Of a stretch of DNA of 36,801 nt, positions 35,901 to 36,801 are shown in pieces. Source of the DNA: Pararhodobacter sp. CCB-MM2 (GTDB taxonomy: Bacteria > Pseudomonadota > Alphaproteobacteria > Rhodobacterales > Rhodobacteraceae); assembly GCF_001691415.1 (NCBI RefSeq), contig NZ_LRRR01000037.1, positions 1 to 36,801 on the forward strand, read 5' to 3'. How positions within the stretch are numbered: position 1 is the first letter of the stretch; each line of letters opens with the position of its first letter. Under the pieces are notes generated by a model. The model saw only the letters and a list, made by a program, of their open reading frames with translations. It did not search any database and was not told the origin of the DNA. Made by a program: the position numbers and the translations under genes.

Positions 35901-36801
35901 TCGGTTCCGCCCGTTGTGGACACTCCGGTCGAGGAAGAGCCTGTCGTGACCGATCCTGTGGGCGAAGAGCCTGCGGTTGAGGATCCTGTGGTTCCGCCCG
36001 TTGTGGACACCCCGGCCGAGGAAGAGCCTGTCGTGACCGATCCTGTGGGTGAAGAGCCTGCGGTTGAGGATCCTTCGGTTCCGCCCGTTGTGGACACCCC
36101 GGCCGAGGAAGAGCCTGTCGTGACCGATCCTGTGGGTGAAGAGCCTGCGGTTGAGGATCCTTCGGTTCCGCCCGTTGTGGACACTCCGGCTGAGGAAGAG
36201 CCTGTCGTGACCGATCCTGTGGGTGAAGAGCCTGCGGTTGAGGATCCTTCGGTTCCGCCCGTTGTGGACACTCCGGCCGAGGAAGAGCCTGTCGTGACCG
36301 ATCCTGTGGGTGAAGAGCCTGCGGTTGAGGATCCTTCGGTTCCGCCCGTTGTGGACACCCCGGCCGAGGAAGAGCCTGTCGTGACCGATCCTGTGGGCGA
36401 AGAGCCTGCGGTTGAGGATCCTTCGGTTCCGCCCGTTGTGGACACTCCGGTCGAGGAAGAGCCTGTCGTGACCGATCCTGTGGGCGAAGAGCCTGGGGTT
36501 GAGGATCCTGTGGTTCCGCCCGTTGTGGACACCCCGGCCGAGGAAGAGCCTGTCGTGACCGATCCTGTGGGTGAAGAGCCCGCGGTTGAGGATCCTGCGG
36601 CTCCGCCCGTTGTGGACACCCCGGTCGAGGAAGAGCTTGTCTCTATGCCATCGGTTGTTTCGCTTGGCGGTGCTGGAAGCGATAGCCTGGCAGGAAGCGA
36701 GCACGATGACGTGCTGCGCGGTGAAGGCGGCAACGACGTCCTGCGAGGCGGGGGCGGAGCTGATCTACTGCTGGGCGGTGATGGTCAGGACGTTCTGTAC
36801 G
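26919..36801 (+). CDS. Giant exported double animal-type heme peroxidase with RTX repeats (MopA-like), 3' end outside window
   Basis: One open frame from ATG 26919 (after GAGAGG) runs off the window with 3,294 codons and no stop. Domains in order are as follows. Residues about 1-140 are unrecognised. About 145-685 is an Ala/Gln/Asp/Glu-rich coiled coil. About 690-1340 is an animal-type heme peroxidase (distal His 724 in FGQFFDHGLDL, Arg 966 and Glu 969 in GRGNENIALTSVHTVF, proximal His 1089 in YRFGHSM). RTX nonapeptides are at about 1424-1528, 1730-1760 and 2010-2050, with an Ig-like segment at about 1910-2010. About 2270-2930 is a second peroxidase (His 2374, Arg 2556, Glu 2559, His 2659). 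About 2970-3241 is a 29-residue Val/Glu/Pro tandem repeat, then more RTX repeats. No N-terminal signal is seen, so type I secretion is expected. The architecture resembles MopA, the Mn(II)-oxidising peroxidase of Aurantimonas, Erythrobacter and Roseobacter. Substrate is inferred, and hypohalous-acid chemistry is an alternative. Confidence 0.88.
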   Translation, partial: MVTLNKNDLVHILDQAKLAEEHTRLVQEEGMDPGAALAQLVSSPLLPYGLRTVDGSFNNFQPGMERFGAADEVMARLLTPVFNPAEASPRTGAPTSYADPTGTVYDSQPRVISNLVADQTLSNPAAIAAALAVNGVTGAAQLSAVQEIMAAQDEAARARAAVAGAEAAAVVAAAEAQASVDLAATDQAAAQQRVTEADAALVLAQEAYDAAAARLAQAQLALSELPAPNADIEALNAAVVAAQAAVDVADADVLAAEEALSEAEATLLTEQDELARLEGLRDEALDVRDATALVVSDAQSALAAALEVQAALAYDPEAVGVATQQVSDAEADVESAQAVANSASAALASAQEAVDDQQLTVDAVQALVNQRAAEKAAADARATQTQADLDQATAERDAAQAEYDAAVAGLDTADIESVARLAQAYNANQAAQAEYDAALQADQDADADAAAAATALTDAQDVLALETAELTRVSDLRDIAATANAGAQSALLVAQDALAVAEAALLDAQNREANFSQEAYDAAVQAVADAREDLSVAETAAVDAEAALVLAQGPVDTQAQVVNQAQTAVTTATNVRDAVAAVAALEALDLAAAQQALADAASGDEVYAAAVAELQEATAAESEAQTVLNAALAEEADAQAALDAADAARVDADVALASIPQGADATAAAEAEAVAASDALDALIASHGIEMDGENVFIRNIAADLGDTASFNGFMTIFGQFFDHGLDLTSKGGNGNVIIPLHPDDPLYVPNSPTNFMVLTRATNDPGADGLIGTADDISAHRNQTTPWTDLNQLYTSNPSHQVFLRDYVMVDGKPMASGKMLEGEAGGPPTWADVKQQAREKLGIELSDENVHSVPLLVTDLYGEFVRGENGLPQLMTLDGPVEGNLETPIQAMEGLSAGRAFLDDIAHNAVPGTYVVDRTTGETAQKTADTDEVAGNPIIPNQFGQNETYDNELLDAHFVVGDGRGNENIALTSVHTVFHGEHNRQIDAIKALLTSPDETGVVDYAFLNEWLLEPVAEGDDLTALVWDGERLFQASRFSTEMVYQHLVFEEFVRAIAPQIDPFVFSNSVEIDGAIYEEFAQVVYRFGHSMLNETIPMLNVDAEGNAAVSETGLIEAFLNPIGFTQAGVDAHAAAGAILRGISLQAGNEIDEFMTSALRDNLVGLPLDLAALNMARARETGVPSLNEARRQIFEQTNDTYLKPYESWSDFAANLKNPLSIVNFIAAYGTHETVLAAVTAEEKRDAAWALVFGGEGAPADRLEYLNGTGVWADEESGLNTVDFWIGGLAEALMPFGGMLGSTFTFVFELQIENLQAGDRFYYLSRTQGMNLLTQLESDSFADLVTRNTDTEHLGLHINGAAFQTADYVIEMNQALQYNEGLGNADPIREADVLAAVNGTPNLVTRVDVDGDGDIDYIRFHGGEHVVLGGTDENDTIIGGAGDDGIWGGAGNDDIEGGFGVDHIHAGDGDDVITDSGTDIGDADVIKGEAGNDVINAGMGLDLVFGGSGKDVLSGGSEAKSIFGGEGDDFIRSASGGGGVVYGNEGSDWMEGQGFMNTLTGDNSELFFNSRVIGHDVMHSGENDTDFDAESGDDIMVQGIGINRNNGMAGFDWTTFQGNNYAADADMNISIFVNQQNNILRDRYDLVEGLSGWNHDDTLRGRDAVLGAYDVNGNAIQVNDSAPIESFSNALLEKNIDMIAGLRELVAHLERFEIRHPNGTTNEVQIGVMDTSDASDILLGGAGSDRIEGRAGNDIIDGDKHLNVRIGIADAQGAVWATADKLIAPVTDAETGEVLFGGRSLESLLFSRDITPGQLSIVREILNEASADDVDTAIFWDIRENYEIVANDDGSVTVTHLTASVGLVDPVTGADLSIDPATGRNRDLEGSDRLFNIELLQFADGTISISDGAPVDSTVTGAPVLSDQSPTETQALTVDLSAIADADGIDTLTVQWQSSTDGGVTWADITGATGTSFTPPAGNIGAQPQLRVAATVTDLNGVVSTVFSAASDVVGEVITGGNGSTTLTGGAGGDLIDGNGGNDSINAGGSDDVIVWNAANDGRDIVDGGTESVVGDTFIVNGTNGAETYRIYTLAAWQATGGTTVADGTEIVITRDTVFSSIVVAELREIEEIVINTNGGGFFTDNDRVEIFGDFTGTNLLLNTITINGSTGDETVDISALSSAHRILFRTAGGNDMVVGTLRAQDVIEAPEGIDPASYVASEDPQTGLVTLTAEGSSITFAGSLDALPQVVTATGAVEPVDGPNLFTQADAAGLLNLVRGVSPDGNDDGGAALGVRDLPGKDNNIDNPGYGAAAEPYIRITDARYAGVDEETGAGLINPIFEGLDPRAISNAIGAQDPGTAQSTMANTFFMSFAQYFDHGLTFIPKGGAGSIQIGGPGSARTPGVDNPADLTRATVVGADLDGVPEHMNLTSPFVDQNQVYGSSSLIGQLLRESDGVGGLGARVMLGEPDPSAPEHQLLPTLRAALEHHIEAGTVFKAPHLGEGGMTLLEFYPTLIAENGEFDRAAVKSLAENFMGEGWPLFIDSNPYIDLLDHMVAGDGRANENVALTSMHTVFARNHNYHVEKLAEVYLNNGIEISPEELFQAAKIVNEAEYQRVVFTEFAEKLLGGQGIMGNGDHGFDAYNPEVDARISHEFAGAAYRIGHTMIGQTISVMDANGALIEVPLFDAFLNPTNDASAFVVDLDGAGPMPALEGVAALQALATYGYVPQPGYSQLGVASVLGGITQQAAEEVDVQVVDAVRNDLVRISADLFAFNVARGWDLGLGTLNQVRADLMASTDPYVSAAVGFAGGDLTPYVSWEDFQERNGLSDAVMDQFRAAYPDLILSGEEEVSSFAAVNPDIQLHDNLDGTWTVAGIDRLDLWVGGIAEAKINGGLAGETFWVIMHEQFDRLQEGDRFYYLPRLENFDLYANFVEGQGFAEIVMRNTGLTGLDELIFDIAAEDRVTPALPVVDEPVVDTPVEEEPVVTDPVGEEPAVEDPSVPPVVDTPVEEEPVVTDPVGEEPAVEDPVVPPVVDTPAEEEPVVTDPVGEEPAVEDPSVPPVVDTPAEEEPVVTDPVGEEPAVEDPSVPPVVDTPAEEEPVVTDPVGEEPAVEDPSVPPVVDTPAEEEPVVTDPVGEEPAVEDPSVPPVVDTPAEEEPVVTDPVGEEPAVEDPSVPPVVDTPVEEEPVVTDPVGEEPGVEDPVVPPVVDTPAEEEPVVTDPVGEEPAVEDPAAPPVVDTPVEEELVSMPSVVSLGGAGSDSLAGSEHDDVLRGEGGNDVLRGGGGADLLLGGDGQDVLY
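31193..31504 (+). repeat. First RTX (calcium-binding nonapeptide) block in the giant protein
   Basis: Repeated GGxGxDxUx units are visible, for example GGTDENDTI, GGAGDDGIW, GGAGNDDIE, GDGDDVI, GEAGNDVIN and GGSGKDVLS. They fold into a Ca2+-bound beta-roll outside the cell. Their place directly after the first peroxidase domain suggests that calcium-driven folding follows type I secretion. Confidence 0.9.
35826..36641 (+). repeat. 87-bp tandem repeat coding a 29-residue acidic/proline unit
   Basis: Units begin at 35826, 35913, 36000, 36087, 36174, 36261, 36348, 36435 and 36522, with a partial tenth at 36609. Each encodes VVDTPVEEEPVVTDP, then VGEEPAVEDPSVPP, with a few substitutions (V/A after TP, S/V/A before VPP). 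Near-identical DNA, including silent positions, points to recent unequal exchange or gene conversion. The segment forms an extended acidic spacer between the second peroxidase and the C-terminal RTX region. Confidence 0.95.

Noticed and set aside
35826..36641. CRISPR array
   Set aside because: The 87-bp units are contiguous, coding and spacer-free.
34971..36733. 577- and 341-codon minus-strand frames with long repeats (HNGRNRRILN, TGSSPTGSVTTG)
   Set aside because: They are translations of the complement of the 87-bp tandem repeat. The repeats are explained fully by the plus-strand VVDTPVEEEP unit, and no start signals are seen.

Overview
The window looks like part of a large GC-rich alphaproteobacterial replicon. 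It is most likely a plasmid of the Rhodobacterales (Roseobacter/Paracoccus type). The main reason is a complete repABC replication-partition unit at 6779-10355, with a recognisable antisense ctRNA and two identical 16-bp parS-like palindromes. The rest is typical accessory cargo: insertion sequences, transposon remnants, a toxin-antitoxin pair, a stand-alone chemotaxis operon and a giant RTX exoprotein.

Layout. (1) 1-1966: the end of an unidentified gene, then a leftward AbiEi/AbiEii-type antitoxin-toxin pair with a clear sigma-70 promoter overlapped by a 10-bp inverted repeat, then a strong 19-bp hairpin. (2) 2024-4656: an IS21-family element (istA, istB, multi-copy terminal repeats). (3) 4657-6690: a second, unrelated ParB-like gene, decayed by three frameshifts and two stop codons and cut at its 3' end by the IS21 element. 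(4) 6779-10465: repC, ctRNA, repB, repA (leftward operon) with parS sites and operator-like repeats. (5) 10592-13721: mobile debris, namely a possible serine-recombinase tail, an IS110 tail, and a 5'-truncated Tn5053/Tn402-like tniA with intact tniB and a tniQ-like gene, closed by a right end carrying four 17-bp direct repeats. (6) 14248-16764: an FkbM-type methyltransferase and, on the other strand, an unusual three-gene operon. That operon encodes two exported PepSY-like proteins with extreme acidic tails (one a pure Ser-Asp repeat encoded by 21 copies of a hexanucleotide) and a membrane-anchored LuxR-type regulator. (7) 17172-25882: a tightly coupled leftward chemotaxis operon cheY-cheA-cheW-mcp-cheW-cheR-cheB-(divergent MCP-like protein). 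(8) 26919-36801: a rightward open frame with no stop that runs off the window (more than 3,290 codons). It encodes an exported giant protein with an Ala-rich coiled coil, two animal-type heme peroxidase domains, RTX calcium-binding blocks and nine to ten copies of a 29-residue acidic/proline repeat.

How it fits together. repABC maintains the replicon, and the toxin-antitoxin pair may stabilise it. The decayed ParB and the fragmented IS/Tni material suggest repeated fusion with other elements. The che operon is a complete signalling cascade (receptor, coupling, kinase, response regulator, adaptation) without flagellar genes here. The double-peroxidase RTX protein resembles the MopA-type Mn(II)-oxidising heme peroxidases of marine alphaproteobacteria. 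Its activity here is inferred from domain architecture and visible catalytic residues. The most unusual loci are this giant protein and the acidic-tail/LuxR operon.
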